Below, piece by piece: positions 16,683 to 25,467 of a stretch of 45,708 nucleotides of DNA (positions are counted from its first letter, which is position 1; every line of letters begins with the position of its first letter). Position numbers and translations under genes: made by a program. The DNA comes from SIAJ01 sp036266155 (lineage in GTDB: Bacteria; Planctomycetota; Planctomycetia; Gemmatales; Gemmataceae). Under the pieces are notes generated by a model. The model saw only the letters and a program-made list of their open reading frames with translations, was not told the origin of the DNA and ran no database searches. Location: positions 1 to 45,708 of the forward strand of contig DATANR010000431.1 of the NCBI GenBank assembly GCA_036266155.1, given 5' to 3'.

Positions 16683-16730
16683 GAGCCCTTCATGTCACCG
16701 GCCACGGAGCGACATGAAGGGCTCTTTCTT
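16683..16730 (+). terminator. Rho-independent terminator
   Basis: GAGCCCTTCATGTC (16683-16696) pairs perfectly with GACATGAAGGGCTC (16711-16724) around a 14-base loop and is followed by TTTCTT. It is oriented for the plus-strand frame ending at 16654. Confidence 0.8.
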
Positions 16731-16783
16731 GAAGTGGGCGCTTCCATTCAACGCGAATTCGAGGTGACTCGGCTGTACGTTTT

Positions 16784-16936
16784 TCAACGCCTGAAGACAC
16801 CGTTGGCAGCGAGCAAGGTAATCAGGAACAGGCCGCCGGAGATTAGCAAGGCGAACAGAACGACGATCAACCCAACGGGCGGCAACCAAAAAGGCGAGAC
16901 GCTGCGTTCTTCGTAATCCTCGTGCTCTTGGCCCAT
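16784..16936 (-). CDS. Possible 50-residue single-span membrane protein
   Basis: ATG at 16936-16934, TGA at 16786-16784. An acidic head (MGQEHEDYEERSVSPFWLPP) is followed by one long hydrophobic segment (VGLIVVLFALLISGGLFLIT, then LLAAN) and a short basic end (GVFRR), which fits a positive-inside tail. The composition is far from random translation of this GC-rich DNA. There is no clear ribosome site, and no other gene occupies this interval on either strand. The next gene upstream on the same strand is absent, so it would be a stand-alone micropeptide gene. The family is not recognised. Confidence 0.45.
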   Translation of the reverse strand: MGQEHEDYEERSVSPFWLPPVGLIVVLFALLISGGLFLITLLAANGVFRR

Positions 16937-17041
16937 GCCGGCATTCTGACCGACCGGGCCAGCGGCAGCAAGTGGTGACGACGTTTGACGGCCTGACTGC
17001 TGGCCGATTCACGCCACAAATACGGCTCTTGCCAATCGCGG

Positions 17042-17788
17042 TCAGTTCCGCTTCTGTGCGAAGAGCCGCTCGAACAACTTTGCATCTCGGTAAGCGCGGT
17101 CCCAGGCGTTGTGGCCTTCGTCCGGGTACTCCGTGTATTTCGGGCTGCCGCCGACTTTCTTCAATGCCGCGACCATCTCGCGCGAGGACTTGACCGGCTC
17201 GATGTTGTCCTTGGCCCCGTGAAACACCCAGATCGGGACGTTGGCGAACTTCCGAGCGGCATCAGGCTCGCCGCGGCCACAGACGGGGACCGCCGCCGCG
17301 AGCTGGTCTGGATATTTCTCCAACAGAGCCCACACGCCCCAACCGCCATCCGACAGGCCCGTTACGTAAAGCCGTTTGGAATCGATTGGATGGTTCTTCT
17401 CAACGTCCTTGATCATTCCCATGACGATGCCGTTGTCCACGGTCTTGGCCCAATAATCCAACGGCTCCTTTTTGGAGCACTGCGGCGCCACGACGAAACA
17501 CGGGGGCTTCTTGCGATTCTCCTTGGTAGCGAACTGAAACACCGCGCCCCCAAGTTGTTTTTCATTGTCGGTGCCGCGTGAACCGGAGCCGTGCAGGAAT
17601 ACGACGAGCGGGTACGTCTGCTTGGCGTCGAGCTTCTCGGGCGCGAGCAAACGATAGGGGAGTTGATTCTTCTTGGCGTCGGCGTAGGTCTTCTTTTCCC
17701 AAGCAGCCTTATCGTCGTCGGCCCAAAGCGGGTTGAACGCGGCAATACACACGAGCGCCACGGCGAGCGGGCAATGTTGACGCATCAT
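17042..17788 (-). CDS. Secreted alpha/beta-hydrolase esterase (dienelactone-hydrolase/PHB-depolymerase-like)
   Basis: 248 residues from ATG 17788 (GGGAGGA ribosome site), or 247 from the adjacent ATG. The signal peptide ends near residue 23 (FNPLWA). The fold markers are YPLVVFLHGSGSRG (oxyanion region), RLYVTGLSDGGWGVWALL with the nucleophile Ser146 in G-L-S-D-G, VFHGAKDNIEPV with Asp194, and DEGHNAWD with His226. That is a complete Ser-Asp-His triad in the order expected for prolyl-oligopeptidase-like or phospholipase/carboxylesterase proteins, which planctomycetes export in numbers to cleave ester bonds in polymers. Asp after the nucleophile, in place of Met or Gln, is uncommon. It is oriented with the amidohydrolase gene 76 bp upstream. 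Confidence 0.8.
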   Translation of the reverse strand: MMRQHCPLAVALVCIAAFNPLWADDDKAAWEKKTYADAKKNQLPYRLLAPEKLDAKQTYPLVVFLHGSGSRGTDNEKQLGGAVFQFATKENRKKPPCFVVAPQCSKKEPLDYWAKTVDNGIVMGMIKDVEKNHPIDSKRLYVTGLSDGGWGVWALLEKYPDQLAAAVPVCGRGEPDAARKFANVPIWVFHGAKDNIEPVKSSREMVAALKKVGGSPKYTEYPDEGHNAWDRAYRDAKLFERLFAQKRN

Positions 17789-17864
17789 GTCGAGTCTCCT
17801 CCCAAATGGCTACCTCTTCGCAGGTCTCATGCAATGGAGCAGCAGGTAGGCAGGCAATTCGCCG

Positions 17865-19226
17865 TCACTTGGTCGGCACATACCTTAAAACCTGGGCCGG
17901 GTCACAGACGATGCCGCTTCGAACCACCTGAATGATCTTCCGCGTGTTACGAATATCCGCCGTTGGATCGGCATCCAGAATGACCAAATCGGCCAGCTTG
18001 CCCGCCGCGATGCTGCCGAGGCGGTCTTGTTCTTTGAGAGCACGCGCGTTGTGGATCGTCGCGGCTTGCAACACAGCGGTTGGCGTCAGGCCCGATTCTA
18101 CCATTAGTTCCATTTCCTGATGTAGAGCATAGCCAGGCGGACAATACGGCTCGGGCGCGTCAGTCCCCACTAACAAAGGAACTCCCGTCTTGTGCAGCAA
18201 CCCGGTCAATTCTTGATACTTCGCAAACTCGCCCTTGCGGCGGTCGCGCGTGCTGAGAGCCAGACTTTGGCCGCGACGATAGACATCCCAATACGTTCGC
18301 AGTCGCTCCGGCATCTTCGCGTTGTCGGCGTGCTGGTGAACCTCCTCCAGATCGGATAGCAGCAACATGTTCTTGAACACAGTCAAGGTCGGATCGACCA
18401 TGACATTTCGCTTGGCCAAGAGCGCAATCAATCCCTTGGCCTGCGGGTTTGCGAGGTCGAGAGTCGATCGGGGATGGGGCTGGCGTGCAAGCTCCGGCGG
18501 GATGGCGAAGTCGAACACCGACGTGATGTGCTCCAGGCAGTCAATGCCATCCTCGATCGCGTCTTGTGCTCGATAGGCACTCAGATGTCCCGTCACGAAC
18601 AGCCCGCGGCGGTGCCCTTCCTCGATCACTTTGCGGCCCACCGGCCGTCCCGCGCTTGCGTAGATCTTCAACGTCGTCACCTTCCACGCGACCATATCGT
18701 CGACAATTCCCGGCACCTTCGTGGGGTCGGCGACGGGCAAGCCGATGTCGCGGTGGATGGGTGGGTCGGCGTCGAGCAGGAAGCTTGCCATGAACACCCG
18801 CGGACAACGGCCCGGATGAGCGGCGGCAAAGTGCGCGACCAGTGTCTGCGCCACGATCTCGTCGCCGGTATCGCGGACGGTGGTCACGCCGTTGGCCAGA
18901 AAGAGGGGCAGTACTTCGTCGCCGGTGACGTGGGCGAAGTTCAGACGGTGAACGAGATGGACGTGGGCGTCAATCAACCCGGGAAGAATGAATTTCCCAT
19001 TGGCGTCGATGACACGAGCACCTTTGGGAAGATCGACTGGTTTTTTTGGTGTGCCAACAGCAACGATTTTTTCGCCATCAATCACAATCGCTTGCACGGG
19101 CGCCATCGAGCCGGCGACTGGATCGAAGAGGGAACCGCCCCGGACGACGACACCCTGGGCAAAAACGGTGCTGGTAGGTTGTGCGCAATAGATCGTGAGG
19201 GCGACAATGCCAATGGAAATGCGCAT
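17865..19226 (-). CDS. Exported metal-dependent amidohydrolase
   Basis: 453 residues with an N-terminal signal peptide of about 23 residues (ends STVFA). The amidohydrolase signatures are in order: the N-terminal beta-sandwich piece GGSLFDPVAG, LPGLIDAHVHLVH with metal ligands His88 and His90, TTLKIYAS with the bridging Lys, GHLSAYRAQDAIEDGIDCLE followed by HIT for further His ligands, GTDAPEP with the catalytic Asp, and the C-terminal LGSIAAGKLADLVILD. It fits the imidazolonepropionase/Xaa-Pro-dipeptidase-like clade (COG1228), whose exported members cleave peptides or cyclic amides. Substrate cannot be inferred from sequence. The gene precedes the esterase gene in the same direction, and both products are exported. 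Confidence 0.88.
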   Translation of the reverse strand: MRISIGIVALTIYCAQPTSTVFAQGVVVRGGSLFDPVAGSMAPVQAIVIDGEKIVAVGTPKKPVDLPKGARVIDANGKFILPGLIDAHVHLVHRLNFAHVTGDEVLPLFLANGVTTVRDTGDEIVAQTLVAHFAAAHPGRCPRVFMASFLLDADPPIHRDIGLPVADPTKVPGIVDDMVAWKVTTLKIYASAGRPVGRKVIEEGHRRGLFVTGHLSAYRAQDAIEDGIDCLEHITSVFDFAIPPELARQPHPRSTLDLANPQAKGLIALLAKRNVMVDPTLTVFKNMLLLSDLEEVHQHADNAKMPERLRTYWDVYRRGQSLALSTRDRRKGEFAKYQELTGLLHKTGVPLLVGTDAPEPYCPPGYALHQEMELMVESGLTPTAVLQAATIHNARALKEQDRLGSIAAGKLADLVILDADPTADIRNTRKIIQVVRSGIVCDPAQVLRYVPTK

Positions 19227-19522
19227 GGTGAGCTCGAATCAGAAGAATTGAAGCGAAACAGTTCGGAAGAGCGCGGCCGTCTCCTTCACACTCGGGTGCC
19301 TCTCGGTTAGAAAGTGGGAGCCATGAACGGCGCGGGTGGCGTTGTTCTCGCCTATGATATGCCCGCCGTGTTGCCTCTTCACCCATGTTGAGCCCTGGCC
19401 CGATCCACAAGGTATCACAATGCACGGCAAAGCATTCTCTCCTGGTGAGGGATTGTTGTTGTTTACACACTTCAAAACCCTACAAAGTTGCTCACGCCTA
19501 TTTAAAACGAGGAACACAAGCT

Positions 19523-19852
19523 GTGGCCAAGATGAAGAACGGCGTCAACAAATCTGAAGAGGTCCGGCAACTGTTGAAGGCGAACCCAGACATTGGGGCG
19601 AAGGAGGCAGTGGCGAAGCTGGCCGAGTCGGGGATCAAGGTCAGTGAGAATCTGTTTTACTTCGTGAAGGGTCAGATGAAAGGACGAAAGGCCCGTAGAG
19701 CCAAGGTCCAAAAGACGATCACCAACGTCGCCGAGTCCACACATGTCACCCGGAGCGATGCCTTGACCACGATCCGAAAGGTCAAGGCATTGGCCAATGA
19801 GGTCGGCGGCATGAAGACTCTGAAGGCGCTGGTGGAAGCTCTGAGTGAGTAA
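19523..19852 (+). CDS. Small helical, possibly nucleic-acid-binding protein
   Basis: 109 residues from GTG 19523, preceded by GAGGA at the right distance; an ATG 9 bases later is the alternative. The first part (SEEVRQLLKANPDIGAKEAV, then AKLAESGIKVSENLFYFVKG) resembles a helix-turn-helix unit seen repeatedly in small planctomycete proteins, with 'K-G-I-K-V-S-x-x-L' at the second helix. A basic segment (KGRKARRAKVQK) is followed by two more helices (RSDALTTIRKVKALANEVGG, then MKTLKALVEALSE). The basic charge suggests DNA binding. It stands alone, upstream of the sigma fusion genes on the same strand; 19227-19522 before it contains no recognisable gene. Confidence 0.7.
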   Translation: MAKMKNGVNKSEEVRQLLKANPDIGAKEAVAKLAESGIKVSENLFYFVKGQMKGRKARRAKVQKTITNVAESTHVTRSDALTTIRKVKALANEVGGMKTLKALVEALSE

Positions 19853-20029
19853 ATACGGTTTCATAGACATGCTTCGCTGACTCGCGTCGCGATCGCCCCG
19901 AGCGGGTCTCGAATCTGAAACATTTCGACTAGCGTGCCAGCGTTCCCTTCCTGGCATTCCACCTGCGGCCACATCCTCTCGGGCGCACATGACGTGGGTA
20001 GACGCATGGCCCCGAGGTGGAGGCAGATC

Positions 20030-22351
20030 GTGGCGAAACATTCAACGACGGTTCTGGGCCGAATCGCTCGGGTGGTCAATGACCATCGCGGGGCTTCCGA
20101 TCGCGACCTGCTGTTGCGTTTCTCGTCCGGCAACGACCAGGACGCATTCACGACCCTGGTAAATCGTCACGCCAACATGGTGATGGGAGTTTGCCAGCGT
20201 GCCTTGACCAACGCCGCGGACGCCGAGGACGCATGCCAGGCCACGTTTTTGCTGCTGGCGCGCAAGGCCAAGGCGGGGAACTGGCAGCCGTCCATCGCCA
20301 ACTGGCTGTATTCGGCCGCGCGCAAGGTCGCGCGGAATGCACGAATTGCTGCGGATCGGCGCGCCCGGCGTGAAGGCCAGGCGGCTGTTCCCGACGTCGT
20401 GTTGCCGCTCGATCAGATGACGGGCCGCGAAGCCTTTGCAATTCTGGATGAAGAGCTGGATCGTTTGCCCGCGGTCTATCGCGAGCCGCTCGTGTTGTGC
20501 TATTTGCAGGGGCTCACGCGCGACGAGGCGGCGGTGCGCCTTCGGGTTTTGAGTGCCACTTTGAAGAGCCAACTCGAACGCGGCCGCAAACGCCTGGGCG
20601 ATTCATTGACGAAACGCGGCGTCACGCTGAGTGCCGGTCTCCTGGCCCTCGTGGCCACCACCCGGGTGGGGGCGTCTCCGTCGCGAATGATCAAATCAAT
20701 TCAGACAATTGTTTCCGGCGAAGTTCCGCCGACAATCGCCGCGTTGACAAAGGGGATTGCCGTGAACGGTGTCCTCAAGAAGCTCGTGATCGGCGTGGCG
20801 CTGCTCGCCGTGACTGCCGCGATCGGAATTGGACTTGGCCAGCCGACGACCACCATCGCGGGTCAGCAAGCGGAGAAGAGCAAGCCGGAAAAACAGGAAA
20901 CGAAAGAGACTTCGGTCGCGAAGGCCAAGCCGGAACAGACAATCAAGGTTAGCGGTCGCGTCGTTGATCCGGATGGCAAGCCGGTGGCCGGCGCGAAGTT
21001 CGCCATCATCGCAGACGAGGTCGAGGAACGCATTGCGGAGGTGAAATCGGGTGCGGATGGGAAGTTCACGTTCGCGATGTCGTACCCGAAGGAAGTTCGC
21101 AACCCGCGACAAGTCGTTGCATCAGCACCCGGCTTCGGCGTCGACTGGATCTCGGAGCCGCGGGAAGACGCCGTGTTCAAGCTGGTTCCCGATCTGCCGA
21201 TCATGGGGCGCGTGATCGATCTACAAGGGAAACCTGTACGTGGGGCAAGCGTAGCGCTCCACAACATTCACGCCGGCACGCCGGAGGCGTTTGATGCCTT
21301 GGTCAAGAATTGGAAGAAGTCCGCCGACGAGCAAGACAAGGTTGCCGGCAAGCTGGAGCGATCGATCTGGAATCGGGGCGGGCTCGGCGAGGCGTTTCAC
21401 ACGACGACGGCAGCCGACGGGTCGTTCACGCTGGCCGGTTGCGGCAAGGACCGCGTCGTGACTTTGCGCATCTCGGGTGCTGGCATCGCCGACACGTTTG
21501 CCGACGTGGTTACGCAAACCGGCTTCGATCCGAAAAGCGCTCCGAAGACGCCGATGCGCCTTTATCCGCCAACGTTCGATTTGGTTGTCAATCCCGACAA
21601 GCCGGTGACCGGCGTCGTTCGCGATGAGGCGACGCAAAAGCCCTTGGCTGGCATACGAGTGATCGGCGCTGCAATGCTCGGAGAACTGCACTTCGGCACC
21701 TACCACTTCCATGCCTGGCCGACGCCACACACGACGACGGACGCGGCCGGCAAATTTACGCTGCGCGGACTGGCGAAGGCGAAGGCGTACGTCCTGGTCG
21801 CTGATCCCGAAGAGGGAACCGAGCACCTGCATCGCTTTGCCCTTCTTGAGGACTCGACGGCATTCACACCGATCACGGCGGATTTTACGCTGCCCCGCGG
21901 GGTAGTCGTAACCGGGCGGGTGACCGATGCCGCCACCGGCGCCGGTGTGCCATCGCGCGTGTTCTACCGGCCGCTCATGATCAACGACCAGTTGGGAAAC
22001 TTTGGCGGCTACGATCCGCCCGATTATCCCGCCCCCTGGCATCGCGGCCGCGACACCAAGACCGACATGGACGGTCGATTCAAGATCACCGTGATGCCTG
22101 GCGCTGGCGTGGTCAACTTTCAAGCTTACGGCGGGTCGTATACACGCGCGAAGGCCACGCAGAAGGAGATCGATGACGGAATCGTGGACAAGCAATTCGG
22201 ACACTTTCGCGCGTTGGGCCAGGGCGGAATGTACAACCCGGAATTCATGCACGCCTACAAAGTGATCTACCCGGCGGCCAAAGACAAGACGGCAACGCTT
22301 GACGTGCAGGTCCGGCCCGAGGAGCCGCCGAAGCCGAAGGATGGGAAGTAG
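20030..22351 (+). CDS. ECF sigma factor fused to membrane and carboxypeptidase-regulatory-like domains (first copy)
   Basis: 773 residues from GTG 20030, which has GAGGTGGAGG just upstream. Residues about 25-190 are a complete ECF sigma factor: DAFTTLVNRHANMVMGVCQR, AEDACQATFLLLARKAK, NWLYSAARKVARNARIAADR, and region 4 DEELDRLPAVYREPLVLCYL, TRDEAAVRLRVLSATLKSQL, ERGRKRLG. A hydrophobic segment at about 245-268 (LVIGVALLAVTAAIGIGLG) is followed by a Lys/Glu-rich linker and several Ig-like carboxypeptidase-regulatory units (IKVSGRVVDPDGKPVAGAKF, LPIMGRVIDLQGKPVRGASV, KPVTGVVRDEATQKPLAGIR). This matches the ECF01-Gob type I recall from planctomycetes, with the sensor presumably across the membrane and the sigma part inside. 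The next gene is a diverged paralogue 212 bp downstream. Confidence 0.88.
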   Translation: MAKHSTTVLGRIARVVNDHRGASDRDLLLRFSSGNDQDAFTTLVNRHANMVMGVCQRALTNAADAEDACQATFLLLARKAKAGNWQPSIANWLYSAARKVARNARIAADRRARREGQAAVPDVVLPLDQMTGREAFAILDEELDRLPAVYREPLVLCYLQGLTRDEAAVRLRVLSATLKSQLERGRKRLGDSLTKRGVTLSAGLLALVATTRVGASPSRMIKSIQTIVSGEVPPTIAALTKGIAVNGVLKKLVIGVALLAVTAAIGIGLGQPTTTIAGQQAEKSKPEKQETKETSVAKAKPEQTIKVSGRVVDPDGKPVAGAKFAIIADEVEERIAEVKSGADGKFTFAMSYPKEVRNPRQVVASAPGFGVDWISEPREDAVFKLVPDLPIMGRVIDLQGKPVRGASVALHNIHAGTPEAFDALVKNWKKSADEQDKVAGKLERSIWNRGGLGEAFHTTTAADGSFTLAGCGKDRVVTLRISGAGIADTFADVVTQTGFDPKSAPKTPMRLYPPTFDLVVNPDKPVTGVVRDEATQKPLAGIRVIGAAMLGELHFGTYHFHAWPTPHTTTDAAGKFTLRGLAKAKAYVLVADPEEGTEHLHRFALLEDSTAFTPITADFTLPRGVVVTGRVTDAATGAGVPSRVFYRPLMINDQLGNFGGYDPPDYPAPWHRGRDTKTDMDGRFKITVMPGAGVVNFQAYGGSYTRAKATQKEIDDGIVDKQFGHFRALGQGGMYNPEFMHAYKVIYPAAKDKTATLDVQVRPEEPPKPKDGK

Positions 22352-22563
22352 CGCGACGAAAATGACCATTGCTGCGAAAGCGACCGTGCCGGCGGGCGTC
22401 ACTATGTCACCTTGACTTGCGGCCAATGATCCGGCCTTCAAAAATGTTGGCATGCCGCGCGCGGCACTTCGCGCCACTATTCAAGTGAGCGTTACTGACG
22501 ATGAAAGCGCTGTAGCCGTTTGTCGATCGGCGCACATGACACTTCATGAACCCGGGAGGTGTT

Positions 22564-25440
22564 ATGACCAGAACGACTCCGACCGCATTGCTTCGCAAAC
22601 TCCGTGTTCGCGACGACCATTCGCTCGCCGATTGCGAGTTGTTGTTGAAGTTCGCGCGCGAACGCAACCAGGACGCTTTCGAGGAATTGGTGGCACGACA
22701 CTCACCGATGGTCCTGGGAGTCTGTCGCCGGGGGCTGGCCAATCCGGCCGACGCCGAGGACGCCTGCCAGGCCGTGTTTTTGATTCTCGCCCAGAAGGCG
22801 AAGAGCGTTCGCTGGCAGACATCGGTCGCGAACTGGCTGTACACGACAGCGCGAAAGGTCGCGCGCAACGCTCGACTGTCGGCTTCTCGACGGGCAGTTC
22901 GTGAAGCACGGGCGGCCACTCCGGAACTAACCTCGCCGGTGGACGCGATGTCCGGTCGCGAATTGCTGACGGCCCTCGACGAGGAACTCGAAAAGCTGGC
23001 GCCGCGCTATCGCGAGCCCCTGGTGTTGTGCCATCTGGAAGGCCTGACGCGGGATGAGGCCGCCAGTCGGCTCGGCGTGCCGGTGGCGACTCTCAAGGGT
23101 CAACTGGAACGCGGACGCAAGCGACTGGCGGAGGCGTTGACCAAACGCGGCTGTGCCCTGGGATCGGCACTGCTCCTGGCCGCTTCGGCGAGCGGACTCA
23201 ACGCGATGCCGGCCAGGCTCCAAGAATCCATCAATGCTGCGGTTGCTGGCACGCCATCGACCGCCGTCGCCGAACTCATGAAGGTGACTCTCGTGAACAA
23301 CGCATTCTCGAAACTGAAGACACTGGCGCTGACGGTAGTCGGCCTGACGGCGCTCGTATTCGGCGTTGGGTCAATGCCAACGGCTGCCGAGCCGACGAAG
23401 CCGGAGAAAGCGCCGGCGGACAAGTCAGAAAAGCCGACGCCTCCTCCGGTTGCCGAAAAGGCCAAGCCGGAGAACAAGGAAGCGATGCTGACGGGCCGAG
23501 TCCTCGGCCCGGACGGCAAGCCGGTGGCCGCCGCCAAGCTCTACCAGCCCGCTCGGAAAACTCTGGAGCCGATTTCCCGAGATGACATCGCCACGGTCGA
23601 AGTCGGCAAAACGGACGAACTGGGAAACTTTTCGGTGAAGTTGATGAACGAGTCGCCCAGAAATTACTTGATCGCGTACTCACCCGGCCTCGCCGTCGAT
23701 TGGCTCGAGATCGAACGAAGCGTCGATCTCACAAAGCCGATCGAGTTGCGCTTGCCAAAGGAAATGCCGATCACCGGCCGAGTGATGAACACGGAAGGCA
23801 AACCGGTGAAAGGCGTACGCGTCTCGCTTGGGAGCATCTATGTGCCACTCAACAACGACCTGGATGGCTATCTCGCCGGCTGGCTGAAGAGCCTGCGTGA
23901 GACACTGAGCACGCCCGTCAAGCGGCTGTACTTGCCACTTGACGGCATTGCCGGTGCGGCCATGACGGACGCTGATGGACGCTTCAAACTGAATGGGCTC
24001 GGTGAAGAATATCTGGCCTACCTGCTGTTCGAGGGGGCCGGCATTGCACGTTCGCAGCCGCAGGTCGTCGCTCGGAAAGGCTTCGATCCGAAGCCCTTTA
24101 ACGACGAACTCCGGAAGAAGGAGCATGACGATTTGGTTGTGCTCAACCGCTTCCTCGGCCTCGTCGGTCCGGATTTCGTGTTTGTCGTCGAGCCGGGCCG
24201 AGTAATCGAAGGGACGGTGACCGCATCCGGAAAACCAGTCGCCGGCTGCCATGTCTTCGCGCACACTGGCTGGGGTGATGGCGTGTCGGCGCTCACGGAC
24301 AAAGAGGGCAAGTATCGGCTGGAAGGGATCCCGAAGCGCAAGCTCGGCTACTCGGTCAGCGTGCAGGCGCCCAAGTCGTCAGGCTTATTAAGTACCCAGG
24401 GCACTGCCGTCGAGACGGACGGAGTCGGCTCGGTGCGCGTGGACGTGAAGCTAAGTCGCGGCGTCATCGTCAGTGGGCGCATCATCGATAAGCAGACAGG
24501 CAAAGGCGTGCAGGCGGGAGTGCGCTTGGCGCCATTGCCGGGGAACAAGTTCTTTGGAGCAACACCGGGGACCGACAACTATCGCGGCGATCGCACAATG
24601 ACCAGCACGGACGCTGAAGGCCGATTCCGCATGAACACGATCCCAGGCAAGGCGCTATTTATGGTGCAGGCGCACAGCGACGAGAAGTTCGCGGGCCAGT
24701 ACCTGAACCCCTATCGCCAGGCGATCCCCGATCCCGATCACAAGGACCTCTTTGCCTACGACGCCGACGACGATTCCTGGCGAATCACCACGGTCGACAA
24801 TTCCCTCGAATTCCTGAGCACCGAGCAGACCGTGAAGGTGATCGAGGTGAAGGAGCAAGGCGAAACAACCATCGAGCTGACCGTCGACCGCGGCGTGGTC
24901 GGCAAAATCGCGATCCGGGATGCGGAAGGCAAACCGCTTGCGGGCGCCTATGTCGCCGGCTTGACCGCGAGTTGGCCGATCACCTACAAGCTGCCGGAAG
25001 CGACTGCATCGATCTATGCACTGAACCCCGAGAAGCCGCGCAAGATCGCGGTCTTCCATCCGGGCAAGAAACTCGCGGGCACAGCGACCGTCCGCGGCGA
25101 CGAGAAGGAGCCGGTCATCGTGAAGCTCGTTCCGGTCGGCACGATCACGGGTCGATTCATGGAGGACAGCGTGCCGCTGGCCAATGCCGAAATCACAGTC
25201 AATCCGCCGAATCGCATCCTTTCCGAACTGTATCGCTTCACAGTTCAAGAACGTCCAAAGGTCATCACCGATGCCGAGGGCAAGTTCACGCTGCCGGATA
25301 TCGTGCCCGGAGTCGACTTCTACATCCAGACGCGCAGGGGCGACAACTACTACGCCGGCAAGCCGAAGCTCGGCCTGCAATCGCTCAAGCCTGGCGAGAA
25401 GAAAGATCTCGGCGAACGAACGCTGGAACGCAGGCAATAA
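22564..25440 (+). CDS. ECF sigma factor fused to membrane and carboxypeptidase-regulatory-like domains (second copy)
   Basis: 958 residues from ATG 22564, preceded by GGGAGGTGTT. The sigma part (about 20-190) has DAFEELVARHSPMVLGVCRR, AEDACQAVFLILAQKAK, NWLYTTARKVARNARLSASR and a region 4 with REPLVLCHLEGLTRDEAASR, LGVPVATLKGQLERGRKRLA. A membrane segment lies at about 250-270 (TLALTVVGLTALVFGVGSM), then a Pro/Lys/Glu linker and at least four regulatory-like beta domains (AMLTGRVLGPDGKPVAAAKL, MPITGRVMNTEGKPVKGVRV, RVIEGTVTASGKPVAGCHVF, GVVGKIAIRDAEGKPLAGAY). It is 185 residues longer than the first copy because of an added C-terminal domain. DUF1800 starts 27 bp downstream, so this sigma factor is probably in an operon with DUF1800 and DUF1501. 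Confidence 0.88.
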   Translation: MTRTTPTALLRKLRVRDDHSLADCELLLKFARERNQDAFEELVARHSPMVLGVCRRGLANPADAEDACQAVFLILAQKAKSVRWQTSVANWLYTTARKVARNARLSASRRAVREARAATPELTSPVDAMSGRELLTALDEELEKLAPRYREPLVLCHLEGLTRDEAASRLGVPVATLKGQLERGRKRLAEALTKRGCALGSALLLAASASGLNAMPARLQESINAAVAGTPSTAVAELMKVTLVNNAFSKLKTLALTVVGLTALVFGVGSMPTAAEPTKPEKAPADKSEKPTPPPVAEKAKPENKEAMLTGRVLGPDGKPVAAAKLYQPARKTLEPISRDDIATVEVGKTDELGNFSVKLMNESPRNYLIAYSPGLAVDWLEIERSVDLTKPIELRLPKEMPITGRVMNTEGKPVKGVRVSLGSIYVPLNNDLDGYLAGWLKSLRETLSTPVKRLYLPLDGIAGAAMTDADGRFKLNGLGEEYLAYLLFEGAGIARSQPQVVARKGFDPKPFNDELRKKEHDDLVVLNRFLGLVGPDFVFVVEPGRVIEGTVTASGKPVAGCHVFAHTGWGDGVSALTDKEGKYRLEGIPKRKLGYSVSVQAPKSSGLLSTQGTAVETDGVGSVRVDVKLSRGVIVSGRIIDKQTGKGVQAGVRLAPLPGNKFFGATPGTDNYRGDRTMTSTDAEGRFRMNTIPGKALFMVQAHSDEKFAGQYLNPYRQAIPDPDHKDLFAYDADDDSWRITTVDNSLEFLSTEQTVKVIEVKEQGETTIELTVDRGVVGKIAIRDAEGKPLAGAYVAGLTASWPITYKLPEATASIYALNPEKPRKIAVFHPGKKLAGTATVRGDEKEPVIVKLVPVGTITGRFMEDSVPLANAEITVNPPNRILSELYRFTVQERPKVITDAEGKFTLPDIVPGVDFYIQTRRGDNYYAGKPKLGLQSLKPGEKKDLGERTLERRQ

Positions 25441-25467
25441 CGCCAATCGAGCGAAGGAGTGAACTCC

